The position numbers and the translations under genes were made by a program. The notes beneath the pieces were generated by a model that worked only from the letters and a program-made list of their open reading frames with translations, ran no database searches and was not told the origin of the DNA. Below, in pieces: positions 8,650 through 16,725 of a stretch of DNA of 64,000 nt (the first letter of the stretch is position 1; each line of letters starts with the position of its first letter). The stretch is from Streptococcus sp. LYSM12 (lineage in GTDB: Bacteria > Bacillota > Bacilli > Lactobacillales > Streptococcaceae), in NCBI RefSeq assembly GCF_004569635.1, contig NZ_SPOZ01000007.1, positions 20,511-84,510 on the forward strand, given 5' to 3'.

Positions 8650-9648
8650 TTATCCTCTGTCTTCAGTAGCATTTTTAAAAAAACAATATTTCCTAATAGA
8701 ATCAACTGGATATTTCCAATAGGAAACTAATAAAGATATAGGAACCGCTAATAGTAAGTATACGATCTTCCCCATAGGGCTTGATTGGAATAAGGCGTAA
8801 AATCCTAGATATTTACCACATAAAATATATACTGTTGAATGCCAAAAATAGACATTAATGGAATATCGTCCTATCCTTGTCAGAACTATTTTTCTTGTTG
8901 GAACAATCAATAATATCGCTAACCCTAAAATAGACGATATAAGGTACGTCAATATCCTTAAATATAGACCAGATAATGCCATAGTATCTAAAAAGGGATT
9001 TCTTCCTGTGAACAGCGGTCGTAAAAAATAAATAGCATCTAACCAAACATAACAAGATAGCAACCATCCTATGAATACCAGCCAACCGCCTGCCACGAAT
9101 AATCTATTTTTCTTTAACTCCAAAAAATTCTGCCCATTAAACAATGCACCAGCTATATAGAATGGAGAAAACACAATAGCTCGAGAAAGGTATAGAAAAT
9201 CACCAATATTCTTATCATAACCTGTAAAGCAAGCCAAAACAATCGTTGCAACCAGTAAATATCTCTTATTTTGATTACGCAAAATATAAAATATACCTGT
9301 GTAAATTGCTAATACAAACATGAACCACGGTAGATCTGCATCTCCCAAAATATCAAACGTTGGTTGTGAATTACCAAGGAAAACGCTAAGGAATAAGTTC
9401 AAAATTTTGAGTAAAAATCCAATACTACAATAAAACACGATCTTTTGAATTGGATTTTTGTTACTCTGAAATAGACCGGAGATAAAAATAAATAAAGGCA
9501 TATGCCACGAATAAACAAATATAAACAACGTTTTTGCAACATCTGAAAAGTCTACAGCCCCTTGAATCATATGCCCTGCAACAACTGAGATAATCAAAAA
9601 CATTTTTACATTATCCCAAAAAACAACCCGCTCTGTTTTCAAAATCAT
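8650..9648 (-). CDS. Acyltransferase 3 family membrane protein (cargo)
   Basis: A 332-residue protein with about ten membrane segments. It opens ERVVFWDNVKMFLIISVVAGH, the usual opening of the acyltransferase 3 (OafA/NodX-like) family with the conserved His near residue 22, and continues SWHMPLFIFISGLF, another family signature. Such enzymes O-acetylate or otherwise acylate cell-envelope glycans at the membrane. The substrate here is unknown. It has its own promoter and terminator and looks more AT-rich than the flanking transfer genes, so it is probably an inserted cargo gene rather than part of the transfer machinery. Confidence 0.8.
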   Translation of the reverse strand: MILKTERVVFWDNVKMFLIISVVAGHMIQGAVDFSDVAKTLFIFVYSWHMPLFIFISGLFQSNKNPIQKIVFYCSIGFLLKILNLFLSVFLGNSQPTFDILGDADLPWFMFVLAIYTGIFYILRNQNKRYLLVATIVLACFTGYDKNIGDFLYLSRAIVFSPFYIAGALFNGQNFLELKKNRLFVAGGWLVFIGWLLSCYVWLDAIYFLRPLFTGRNPFLDTMALSGLYLRILTYLISSILGLAILLIVPTRKIVLTRIGRYSINVYFWHSTVYILCGKYLGFYALFQSSPMGKIVYLLLAVPISLLVSYWKYPVDSIRKYCFFKNATEDRG

Positions 9649-9690
9649 ACCTCGTTTTTCAATAAATATTAAAAATTATTAAGCTACTAT

Positions 9691-9721
9691 ATTATATCAT
9701 AAAAATACTGTCATCTATCAA
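9691..9721 (-). promoter_or_regulatory. Promoter of the acyltransferase gene
   Basis: Minus strand TTGATA, 19 bp, TATAAT with an extended TGA before the -10. It lies about 40 bases from the start and is unrelated to the shared module. Confidence 0.55.
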
Positions 9722-9766
9722 CATTTTTTAATATAATCTAACCTAATAAATGCCATATTACACAAC

Positions 9767-9803
9767 AAAACCAGCAAATGATACAAAATCAAATACTGGT
9801 TTT
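9767..9803 (-). terminator. Intrinsic terminator after ssb
   Basis: AAAACCAG and CTGGTTTT pair across a 21-nt loop, with a T-rich run after it on the minus strand. It ends the pilin-adhesin-ssb unit. Confidence 0.65.
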
Positions 9804-9829
9804 ATTTGTTTTAAGTGATTACTCTCATT

Positions 9830-10267
9830 CTAAAAGGGTTCATCCGCATCTATTGGTTCTGGATACTTTGAAGCTGATGAAGAAAATGCTGGCTGAAAAG
9901 GAAGCTCTTGTGCTTGTTTCCGTTTAGTAGCAGCCTCCTTGCTTTCAAGGAAAGTAATCCCATTGAACTGGTCTGGTGCAATATACTGAAACGTTCGACG
10001 TTGACCTTCTTTATTCATATACACTCGTTGAATAATTTCTCCTTTTATTAGGATAGGTGATCCTTTTGACAGACTTTGACTCATAACATCAGCTTGTTTT
10101 CCATACACTTGCACATGGAAAAAACTAGGAACTGGTTTTTTATCCTGATCAAGTTGACTTGAGTCACAAACAAAATCAAATTTGAAACTTGTATAACCAT
10201 TTGTTGTTTTTCCAAGGGCATCTGCTGGAATATCCGAAACTCGCCCATAAGCAATAAATTCTTGCAT
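9830..10267 (-). CDS. ssb: Single-stranded DNA-binding protein of the element
   Basis: A 145-residue OB-fold protein. The fold region (residues about 1-105) has the SSB-like run SFFHVQVYGKQADVMSQSLSKGSPILIKGEI and a short Gln/Lys-rich linker. It ends DADEPF, the acidic tail through which SSBs recruit partner proteins. It would coat the transferred strand in donor or recipient. It starts 27 bases after the adhesin gene and is the last gene of that unit. The N-terminus differs from housekeeping SSB, as is usual for plasmid and ICE copies. Confidence 0.82.
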   Translation of the reverse strand: MQEFIAYGRVSDIPADALGKTTNGYTSFKFDFVCDSSQLDQDKKPVPSFFHVQVYGKQADVMSQSLSKGSPILIKGEIIQRVYMNKEGQRRTFQYIAPDQFNGITFLESKEAATKRKQAQELPFQPAFSSSASKYPEPIDADEPF

Positions 10268-10294
10268 AACAATGTCCTTCCAATAATCATGTAC

Positions 10295-12526
10295 TTAGTT
10301 CGCTTTACGTTTACAAATACCCGCAAGCCCCAGTCCAGAAATCAACATTCCCCCAATGATACCAAGAATACTTCCTACATCGCCTGTCTCTGGGAGAACA
10401 GCCGATGATTGAACTGGGATATTAGAAATTGGACTTGGGCTCTCAGGAGCTTTTGGAGCTTCTGGTACCTCTGGTTCTTCTAGCGTATGAGTGATGACTT
10501 CATTTGATAAAACTGGTACTTCTGTCACATTGCCCTCTGTATCCTCAAAGGCTAAGTAATTATTAAAAGTATTAGTTACATCGCCTGTTTTGATACGTTC
10601 AAACAAAATGTCGACAGCCGCTTGAAAATCACTATCTTTTGAAACTCTTGCTAAAAAGTCTGAATTAAGGGAGACGTAGAAACGACCTGTCGCTTTATCG
10701 TAGGTTTGTTTAGCAAAGTCTTTCAAATCAGCCATACTTTCAAGAATTGTGCCGTCCGTGAGTGTGATAAGTGTGAAAGCGTAGATTTTGTAATCAAGAT
10801 ACTTGTCATGCTCAATATCTAAATTGTCCTCAAAATCATACTTGACAAGTTTGTCCTTGCCATTCGCAAAGACTTTTGCCCCCTGAAGAGTATAGATTGC
10901 TTTCTCCCCAATTTTCAAATCTCCACCATTGATAGAGACCCCACTAAGATTGACTACATCTTTTGAGACGGTTAAGGGACGAACATAAGTATTCAAATGG
11001 TAGTTAGTCGCTAGATTTTCTTTCAGAATAGCTTTAGGAGGGTTAGTCACTGTCTTTAAAACCAACTGTGGATTATCTAAATACTTAAACTCCTCGACTT
11101 CTACAAACGAACTTGTTCCAAATAAAGCAAATTCAACATAGGCTCCAACTTTCCCATCAACTAAGGCATACGAATCTGTCGTGTGGACATAATCAACCGT
11201 AGAAGAAGAACCTGCCATTAGGAATGTCCCTAGAGGTGCATGTTGATAGCCCTCGACAACTAAAGAACTGTCTGAACTTAAACTCTTATCAGCATTCGGC
11301 GTTAATCCTGAGCCTTCTGGATTAATATAGTGTAAGCTATTCCCTTTAAAAGAGATAGAAGCAGTTTGTCCATAGTCGACATCACCAATAACAGAAGCTA
11401 GCACTAATTTTAATGGTTCATTATCGTCTCCGAAATAGTCAAACGATAACCCTAAGCGATCGTAATTCCAATAATTGACTGCTACCCCTCCGTCAATAGT
11501 CTTCCCAATTTTAAAATGAGACTTGGAAGTATCTGTCAAGGCACTTGCACGAGTTAAAGTCACTTTAGCATTGATATTCTTTCCATCTACCGTTTTACCA
11601 ACATTGCGTAAGATAAAGGAATCTCCAACTGTTGTATCTTCCACTTTGTAATAAAGTTTTACAAGACCCCGATTTTCTTCGCCTAACTTTGTCACAGTCA
11701 AACCAATAGGAGACTCCAATGCAGTGTTATCCTGCCAACCTAAAGACTGAACTGCGTGTGATTCTTTATCAAGGCTAGTTACCTTAATATTTTTATAGTA
11801 ATCTAGCCCTTTGGCATTTGTGTCAAATTCACCCGTCACATATAACTTACTTCCTTCATCAGAAGCAAGATTCTTTTGTTTAAGTTCCTCTTCCTTTGCT
11901 TTTGTTTCTGCATTCTTCCTATCTACTTCTGCCTTCTCTGCCAAATAAGTAGCTACTGCCTGCTTATTTTCTGCACTAGTTGCCTCTGCTTCTGCTTTAC
12001 CTGCTTGATAAGCAGCTACACTTGTACCATTCCCAAAATCAACCTGCTTCTCTTCCACTTTAGCATTTGGATAAGTTTTTGTCAGCTCTTCTACTTCTTT
12101 ATTGACAGTTGAGACTGTTTTATCTGCTTCATCATGCGCTGTCTGTAAATCCTTATTCTCTGCATTGATTGCTTCTTGTTTCGCTGTCACAGCTTCAATC
12201 TCTTTTGCTTGTGTAGCATAGTCAGCATGCGCCTCTTCAGCACTTGCGACTGATTGTGGTGCTTCTTCTGTGACCGTCACTCCTGCTGTTTTAGCTGTAT
12301 CAATAGCAGATGTCAACTCTTTGCTTGCAGGTTCAAGAACCGTTTGACTAGCTACCTGCCCAGTGTTAGGAGTAATTGATTCTGTAGTAACTTCGTCAGC
12401 CAATGCTAAGCTCGAGGAAAAGATTGCCATTCCTGCAATCGCAATACCCGATACAAGACCTTTTGCCCATTTTTTCTTACGGAAAAATCCGTGTCCGTTT
12501 ACAGTTTGTTTTGATTGTTTAAACAT
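10295..12526 (-). CDS. Antigen I/II-like LPXTG cell-wall adhesin
   Basis: A 743-residue surface protein. Residues 1-43 form a long signal peptide (FFRKKKWAKGLVSGIAIAGM, then ALADE). Residues 80-205 are Ala/Lys/Glu-rich and helical, like the A repeats of antigen I/II. The middle (about 215-490) resembles a GbpC/V-type binding domain. The part around 495-690 resembles the antigen I/II C-terminal domains. A proline-rich wall segment precedes LPETG at 711-715, then a hydrophobic stretch and KRKAN. Sortase A should anchor it to the wall. It is cotranscribed with transfer genes and likely promotes cell contact, like PrgB of pCF10. It is shorter than classical antigen I/II. Confidence 0.82.
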   Translation of the reverse strand: MFKQSKQTVNGHGFFRKKKWAKGLVSGIAIAGMAIFSSSLALADEVTTESITPNTGQVASQTVLEPASKELTSAIDTAKTAGVTVTEEAPQSVASAEEAHADYATQAKEIEAVTAKQEAINAENKDLQTAHDEADKTVSTVNKEVEELTKTYPNAKVEEKQVDFGNGTSVAAYQAGKAEAEATSAENKQAVATYLAEKAEVDRKNAETKAKEEELKQKNLASDEGSKLYVTGEFDTNAKGLDYYKNIKVTSLDKESHAVQSLGWQDNTALESPIGLTVTKLGEENRGLVKLYYKVEDTTVGDSFILRNVGKTVDGKNINAKVTLTRASALTDTSKSHFKIGKTIDGGVAVNYWNYDRLGLSFDYFGDDNEPLKLVLASVIGDVDYGQTASISFKGNSLHYINPEGSGLTPNADKSLSSDSSLVVEGYQHAPLGTFLMAGSSSTVDYVHTTDSYALVDGKVGAYVEFALFGTSSFVEVEEFKYLDNPQLVLKTVTNPPKAILKENLATNYHLNTYVRPLTVSKDVVNLSGVSINGGDLKIGEKAIYTLQGAKVFANGKDKLVKYDFEDNLDIEHDKYLDYKIYAFTLITLTDGTILESMADLKDFAKQTYDKATGRFYVSLNSDFLARVSKDSDFQAAVDILFERIKTGDVTNTFNNYLAFEDTEGNVTEVPVLSNEVITHTLEEPEVPEAPKAPESPSPISNIPVQSSAVLPETGDVGSILGIIGGMLISGLGLAGICKRKAN

Positions 12527-12597
12527 AGTTCAATATCCTTTTCTTTTTATGATTTTAGTTTAACGACATTACGGTCTAAATAACTAATGAGTTTCCT

Positions 12598-13350
12598 TTA
12601 GAAGATTTTCTTTTTCTTTAGGAATCCTAAACCTATCAGCATGATAGTTCCAAGTAAATTTAGGAGACCACCTGCTTCTTCTCCTGTTTCAGGTAAGGTC
12701 TTCATTTCACCTGAGGCTGAAGTTAGGGTAACTGTCCCATCTGCATTTGTTGTGCCACTTATAGATTCGGCTGAGACTAGTTGAGTTGTGCCATCAGCTT
12801 GTTGTACGACTACCTGACTATTTTGAGTACCGACAACGGTTTGACCACCGTTCGTTTCAAACGGATCAAAGGTCTGATTGGGTTCTGGCATGGGAGCTGG
12901 ATTCTTCGGCTCTTCGCTTGGTGATGTAGGGGTAGTCCCTCCATTTCCATTAGTTGACGGATTGGTTGCTCCAGGCGTTGTTGGATGACTATTGTTTCCG
13001 TTGTTATCAGATGGTTCTGTAGAAGTTCCTGAAGTAGAGGGATTGGTTGGCACTACTGGATCTGTTGGAGCACTGGGATTCGGTGTACTCGGGTCTGTGG
13101 GAGTGCTAGGTTCTGTCGGTGTGCTTGGTGTAGATGGATCTACTGGAACTGTCGGTTGTGTTGTCCCAGCATCAGAAGAACCAGTATCTGTAGCTGGAGG
13201 GGTCATATCCGTTGGGGGTGTGACCACTTCCGTAGATGGTGCGCTTGGATCCACCGAAGACACTTCATCAGCTGAGACTAAGCCAGCCTGAGCTAAAGCA
13301 AGTGTTGACAATGTCAGTGCAGATAAGAGTTGTTTCTTTTTCATGTTCAT
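12598..13350 (-). CDS. Pro/Thr/Ser-rich LPXTG surface protein (PrgC-like in layout)
   Basis: A 250-residue protein. It has a signal peptide (MNMKKKQLLSALTLSTLALA, cleavage near VSADE), then a low-complexity stalk of Pro-Ser/Thr repeats (PSTPTEPSTPTDPSTP) over residues about 30-150, a short folded part, and LPETG at 219-223 with a hydrophobic anchor and KKKKIF. I start at the ATG at 13350 after AAAAGGAAA; a second ATG two codons on is as good. It sits between the VirB8-like gene and the adhesin in one operon, which recalls prgB/prgC of enterococcal plasmids. It may extend the adhesin away from the wall, but this is inference. Confidence 0.75.
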   Translation of the reverse strand: MNMKKKQLLSALTLSTLALAQAGLVSADEVSSVDPSAPSTEVVTPPTDMTPPATDTGSSDAGTTQPTVPVDPSTPSTPTEPSTPTDPSTPNPSAPTDPVVPTNPSTSGTSTEPSDNNGNNSHPTTPGATNPSTNGNGGTTPTSPSEEPKNPAPMPEPNQTFDPFETNGGQTVVGTQNSQVVVQQADGTTQLVSAESISGTTNADGTVTLTSASGEMKTLPETGEEAGGLLNLLGTIMLIGLGFLKKKKIF

Positions 13351-13360
13351 GTTTCCTTTT

Positions 13361-14443
13361 CTATTCTTTAGTTTTGAGATAGTCAGATTCTTTAGGTTCT
13401 GTCGTGATAACATAGCCATATTTAGAAGACTTAGACGTCTTAACTGAAAAACGTAATCGAATACTGGAAGCCTTGTCTCCTTCTTTTACGGATAGGACAT
13501 AGGTCACTGTGTATTCTTTTGTTTTTGAGTCATAGGTCAGTTTCTCAAGAATCACTGACTGCAAGGTACCTTCTTTTGGAACAGTGTATTTGGCATCGCC
13601 ATCTGACAGAAAATCCTTCAAATTTTCCTTCTTACCAGAATAATAATTCGGTAAAAAGTAGCGGCTGAAGACATCTATTTGATGTTCCTTATCCACTAAG
13701 TTTTGGGTATCTTTTAGTTCCTGATAAAGATAGGTCACTTGTTCCTTCTGTTTGGACAGTTGCGCATGTGAGATCACAGATGAAATCATCCCCCCAAGAA
13801 CTAATGTTGCAAGAAGCCCCATGAGGATATAAACCTTTTTCAGAGACGGTTCTTTAGGTGCTTTCTGTTCTACTGATGGTGCAGCTATAGAATGGCTTGG
13901 GACTAACTTCTGTTGTGGCAAAACACTTGAGACTGGCTCACCTTCTTCTGGGAAAAGAGGTAGTGCTGATTCTTGAATCCTCAGGCTTTTTTTGTAAACT
14001 GGGTAAATTTGATTGACAAAATACTCTCGTTTTTCTTGATAGGTATAGGATTGAAAATCTGGCTCTGTCATGATAGATTGAATCAATGGTAAGAGTAAAT
14101 TTTCATGCCTTTGGTCAATGATAAATGAGCTGGCAAAGACTTCCCCTTCTGACACGGCTTCTTTGCCTTCTAAGTGACAAATCGCAACTCTTTTCAACTG
14201 GAATTTGCCATAAGCCTCCTGTAAAGCTTGAAAAAGCAATTCTGCTTGAAGAAAGGTCATATAAGGAAGTGATTCTTCAATCGCATACTGGAAAGTATCT
14301 AAATACTGTTGATCTAGTCCTTCAATAATCCCCAAAAGCTCGCTATCATCATCTGGAGATTTCCCATCTTCCCATGTGACTTCTAGAAATAAATCATCTG
14401 TTACCACGCATTTAGGACTCTTCCTAAAAGGGATAAATGCCAT
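13361..14443 (-). CDS. VirB8/TcpC-like conjugation protein
   Basis: About 360 residues. An N-terminal cytoplasmic part of about 200 residues is followed by one membrane segment (VYILMGLLATLVLGGMISSV, near 202-222) and an external C-terminal domain of about 135 residues with a compact alpha/beta pattern, as in the NTF2-like VirB8 and TcpC proteins. These form the periplasm-side scaffold of the channel. I choose the ATG at 14443, which has AAGGTGG upstream; a GTG at 14452 would fuse it closer to the pilin gene. It lies in the pilin-adhesin operon. The fold assignment is by topology, not by a clear motif. Confidence 0.65.
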   Translation of the reverse strand: MAFIPFRKSPKCVVTDDLFLEVTWEDGKSPDDDSELLGIIEGLDQQYLDTFQYAIEESLPYMTFLQAELLFQALQEAYGKFQLKRVAICHLEGKEAVSEGEVFASSFIIDQRHENLLLPLIQSIMTEPDFQSYTYQEKREYFVNQIYPVYKKSLRIQESALPLFPEEGEPVSSVLPQQKLVPSHSIAAPSVEQKAPKEPSLKKVYILMGLLATLVLGGMISSVISHAQLSKQKEQVTYLYQELKDTQNLVDKEHQIDVFSRYFLPNYYSGKKENLKDFLSDGDAKYTVPKEGTLQSVILEKLTYDSKTKEYTVTYVLSVKEGDKASSIRLRFSVKTSKSSKYGYVITTEPKESDYLKTKE

Positions 14444-14453
14444 TGCAGCCACC

Positions 14454-14801
14454 TTAACCTTTCACAAAGTTAAAGCCCCACTCAACAATGCTTGGACCAG
14501 CAGAAACCGCAATAATAGACACCGCAATAGCTACCCAGTGTTTTTTGATCGCAGCTTTTACTTCACGACCGCCAAAGCCATAGATGAGACCCGTGATCAC
14601 AACAGCAGCCCCTAAGGTGACAATACCAATCCCTTGGACTTTTGTAATACCCTGTTGAGCCAAATTTTGCGTTTTGGCAAAAGGGTCATCCGCATAGGCA
14701 GTATTGGTCAGGAGTCCTGACAGAAAGAGTGAGAGACTAAGCAAATAGCCCTTGCCTTTAGATCTCACTTCATTTAACATTTTTGTCAATTCGTGTTTCA
14801 T
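14454..14801 (-). CDS. VirB2/TrbC-like pilin subunit
   Basis: A 115-residue protein with a long signal peptide ending TAYADDPF (cleavage near residue 38). Two hydrophobic segments follow at about residues 53-73 and 88-108, joined by a short basic loop (GGREVKAAIKKHW). This is the layout of VirB2/TrbC pilins. AAAGGAGG precedes the ATG. It is the first gene of a unit driven by promoter copy 4, followed at once by the VirB8-like protein. It probably makes the extracellular or wall-spanning part of the transfer channel. Confidence 0.75.
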   Translation of the reverse strand: MKHELTKMLNEVRSKGKGYLLSLSLFLSGLLTNTAYADDPFAKTQNLAQQGITKVQGIGIVTLGAAVVITGLIYGFGGREVKAAIKKHWVAIAVSIIAVSAGPSIVEWGFNFVKG

Positions 14802-14831
14802 AGAAATCCTCCTTTATTTTATTGACATTAT

Positions 14832-14876
14832 TAGTGTAAGGGATAATGACATTCTCTGCAGTAAGCGGACAAGTCA
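14832..14876 (-). promoter_or_regulatory. Element-wide promoter module, copy 4
   Basis: Minus strand: TTGTCC (14867-14872), 18 bp containing CTGCAG, CATTAT (14843-14848) with TG one base before it as an extended -10, then CCCTTACAC. It drives the pilin, VirB8-like, two LPXTG and ssb genes. Confidence 0.78.
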
Positions 14877-14891
14877 CAGGAAAAAGTTTTT

Positions 14892-16724
14892 TCAGCTGAA
14901 AAGAGAATCCACTTCTCCTCCAATTTCCAATTGAATTTGCCGCAAATCTTTTCGATGTTGACCATCTGGTGCATCTCCCTCAACCCATAAATGAACGTTG
15001 TAGGTCTGTTTGCTTTTATCTAATGAGAGGCTTCTGGCTGAGATAGGCGCTAATACTTTTCGTTTAATTAACCGCTCTAAAGGACGAGCCCCATTTTTCA
15101 CATCCGTTCCCACATCAGATAGGTATTGAATTAAACTAGGCTCATAGGAAAGTGTTAAATTCTGGCATTTCATTCGGTCTGCTATCTCAGATAGATTTTT
15201 TGCTGCGATTTTCTCAATCACATCACGTTCCAAAAGGTTGAAGATGATTTTATTTTCGATCCGATTCAAAAATTCTGGCCTAAACTCATTTTGAAGTTCG
15301 CTGTCCATCGACTTCTCAAATTGTTGTCGATCACGATCTGTCAGTTCTTTAAAGTTACCCTTCAACTCCCACTTATTGATAATCTTCATAGCGCCAATGT
15401 TCGTCGTGAGAATGACAATCACATTCTTAAAACTAATCAAACGGCCAGAACTATCCGTTAAGCGACCATCATCCAACACTTGTAAGAAGAGGTCCATCAC
15501 CTCATTGTGTGCCTTTTCAATTTCATCTAGCAACAAGACGCAGTAAGGTTTCTGTTTTACGCCTTCTGTCAATTGCCCTTTTGTTCTTGTTGTACGGTTA
15601 CCGATAAGCTTCGTTACATCTTCTTTCTGTTTGAACTCAGACATATCAAAACGAATCATAGCATCTTCATCATCAAAAAGTGCTTCGGCAATCGCCTTGG
15701 CTAATTCTGTCTTTCCAACACCCGTTGGCCCAAGAAAAAGAAAGGAAGAAATGGGTTTATTTTCATCTTGTAGTCCGGCCTGTGCGATGGTTACTGCATC
15801 CACAATAGCCTCGATGGCATCTTCTTGTCCCTTGACACGTGCCATTAGCTTTTCCTTAAAACCTTCCAACCGTTCCTGATTGCCTTTTAGAATCGTTGTG
15901 ACAGGAATCCCTGTTTTATTCTTCAAAACTTGGGCAATATCTTCTTCAGTTACAATACTTTTTCCTTCAGATGAAGCAATCGTGGAGGCCTCATCAATTA
16001 AATCAAAGGCCTTGTCTGGTAAAAATCGATCTGTCAAATAACGAACAGATAAACGGACAGCTTGTTGAACAGCTTCAGACGAAATTTCAACTCCATGAAA
16101 GGATTCATAGATGCCTTTAGCCTGATCAATAATGGTGATGGCTTGTGGAATAGTTGGTTCGTCTACCATAATTGGCTGCATCCGACGCTCTAGAGCTCGA
16201 TCCGTTTCAATATAATCATGGAACTCATCTAAGGTGGTTGCACCGATTATCTGAATATTCCCACGGGCCAAAACGGGCTTAATCACATTTCCTGCATCAA
16301 GTGCTTGGCCATCTTGACTACCTGCTCCGATAATGGTATGAAACTCATCCACAAAGAGAAGGTTATGGCCACGTGTCGCCACCATCTCCTCAATGATCTT
16401 TTTGAACTTGGTAATAAAACCGCCATTTTCTTCACTCATCAAGCTAGAAAGCTCCAGGGAACGAATGGTTAAGCCTTTCAAGGCATCTGGAACCTGGTCA
16501 CGCAATATCGCAAACGTTAGTCCTTCGACAATAGCTGTTTTTCCAACGCCTGCTTCTCCTACTAGGATAGGATTGTTCTTGGTTCGTCTGAGAAGGGAGA
16601 TAATGACGGCTTGAACCTCTTTATCTCGACCATAAACTTGGTAGTCATTAGATTTTTGAGCAATCTTGGCTGAGAGATTATCCGTATACTGATCTAAATA
16701 AGGAGTCTTCAGTTCATCTTCCAA
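14892..16724 (-). CDS. Clp/Hsp100-type AAA+ ATPase of the element
   Basis: About 610 residues with two AAA+ modules. The first has GEAGVGKTA near residue 55 and LLFVDEFHTIIGAG. The second has GPTGVGKTE near 340, VLLLDEIEKAH and a terminal D2-small domain. The N-terminal Clp-N domain is missing and the middle domain is short. ClpC/ClpB relatives unfold or remodel proteins. In an ICE it might remodel the relaxosome or replication complex, but that is not shown. The likely start is a TTG at 16724, two bases after the topB stop, with AAAGGAG in front; a GTG at 16733 is the alternative. It is the second gene of the topB unit. Confidence 0.85.
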   Translation of the reverse strand: MEDELKTPYLDQYTDNLSAKIAQKSNDYQVYGRDKEVQAVIISLLRRTKNNPILVGEAGVGKTAIVEGLTFAILRDQVPDALKGLTIRSLELSSLMSEENGGFITKFKKIIEEMVATRGHNLLFVDEFHTIIGAGSQDGQALDAGNVIKPVLARGNIQIIGATTLDEFHDYIETDRALERRMQPIMVDEPTIPQAITIIDQAKGIYESFHGVEISSEAVQQAVRLSVRYLTDRFLPDKAFDLIDEASTIASSEGKSIVTEEDIAQVLKNKTGIPVTTILKGNQERLEGFKEKLMARVKGQEDAIEAIVDAVTIAQAGLQDENKPISSFLFLGPTGVGKTELAKAIAEALFDDEDAMIRFDMSEFKQKEDVTKLIGNRTTRTKGQLTEGVKQKPYCVLLLDEIEKAHNEVMDLFLQVLDDGRLTDSSGRLISFKNVIVILTTNIGAMKIINKWELKGNFKELTDRDRQQFEKSMDSELQNEFRPEFLNRIENKIIFNLLERDVIEKIAAKNLSEIADRMKCQNLTLSYEPSLIQYLSDVGTDVKNGARPLERLIKRKVLAPISARSLSLDKSKQTYNVHLWVEGDAPDGQHRKDLRQIQLEIGGEVDSLFS

Positions 16725-16725
16725 C

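Noticed and set aside
12992..13291. Plus-strand open frame of 99 codons opposite the Pro-rich LPXTG gene
   Set aside because: It is the mirror of the Pro-Ser-Thr repeats (Val/Gly-rich low complexity) with no ribosome site.
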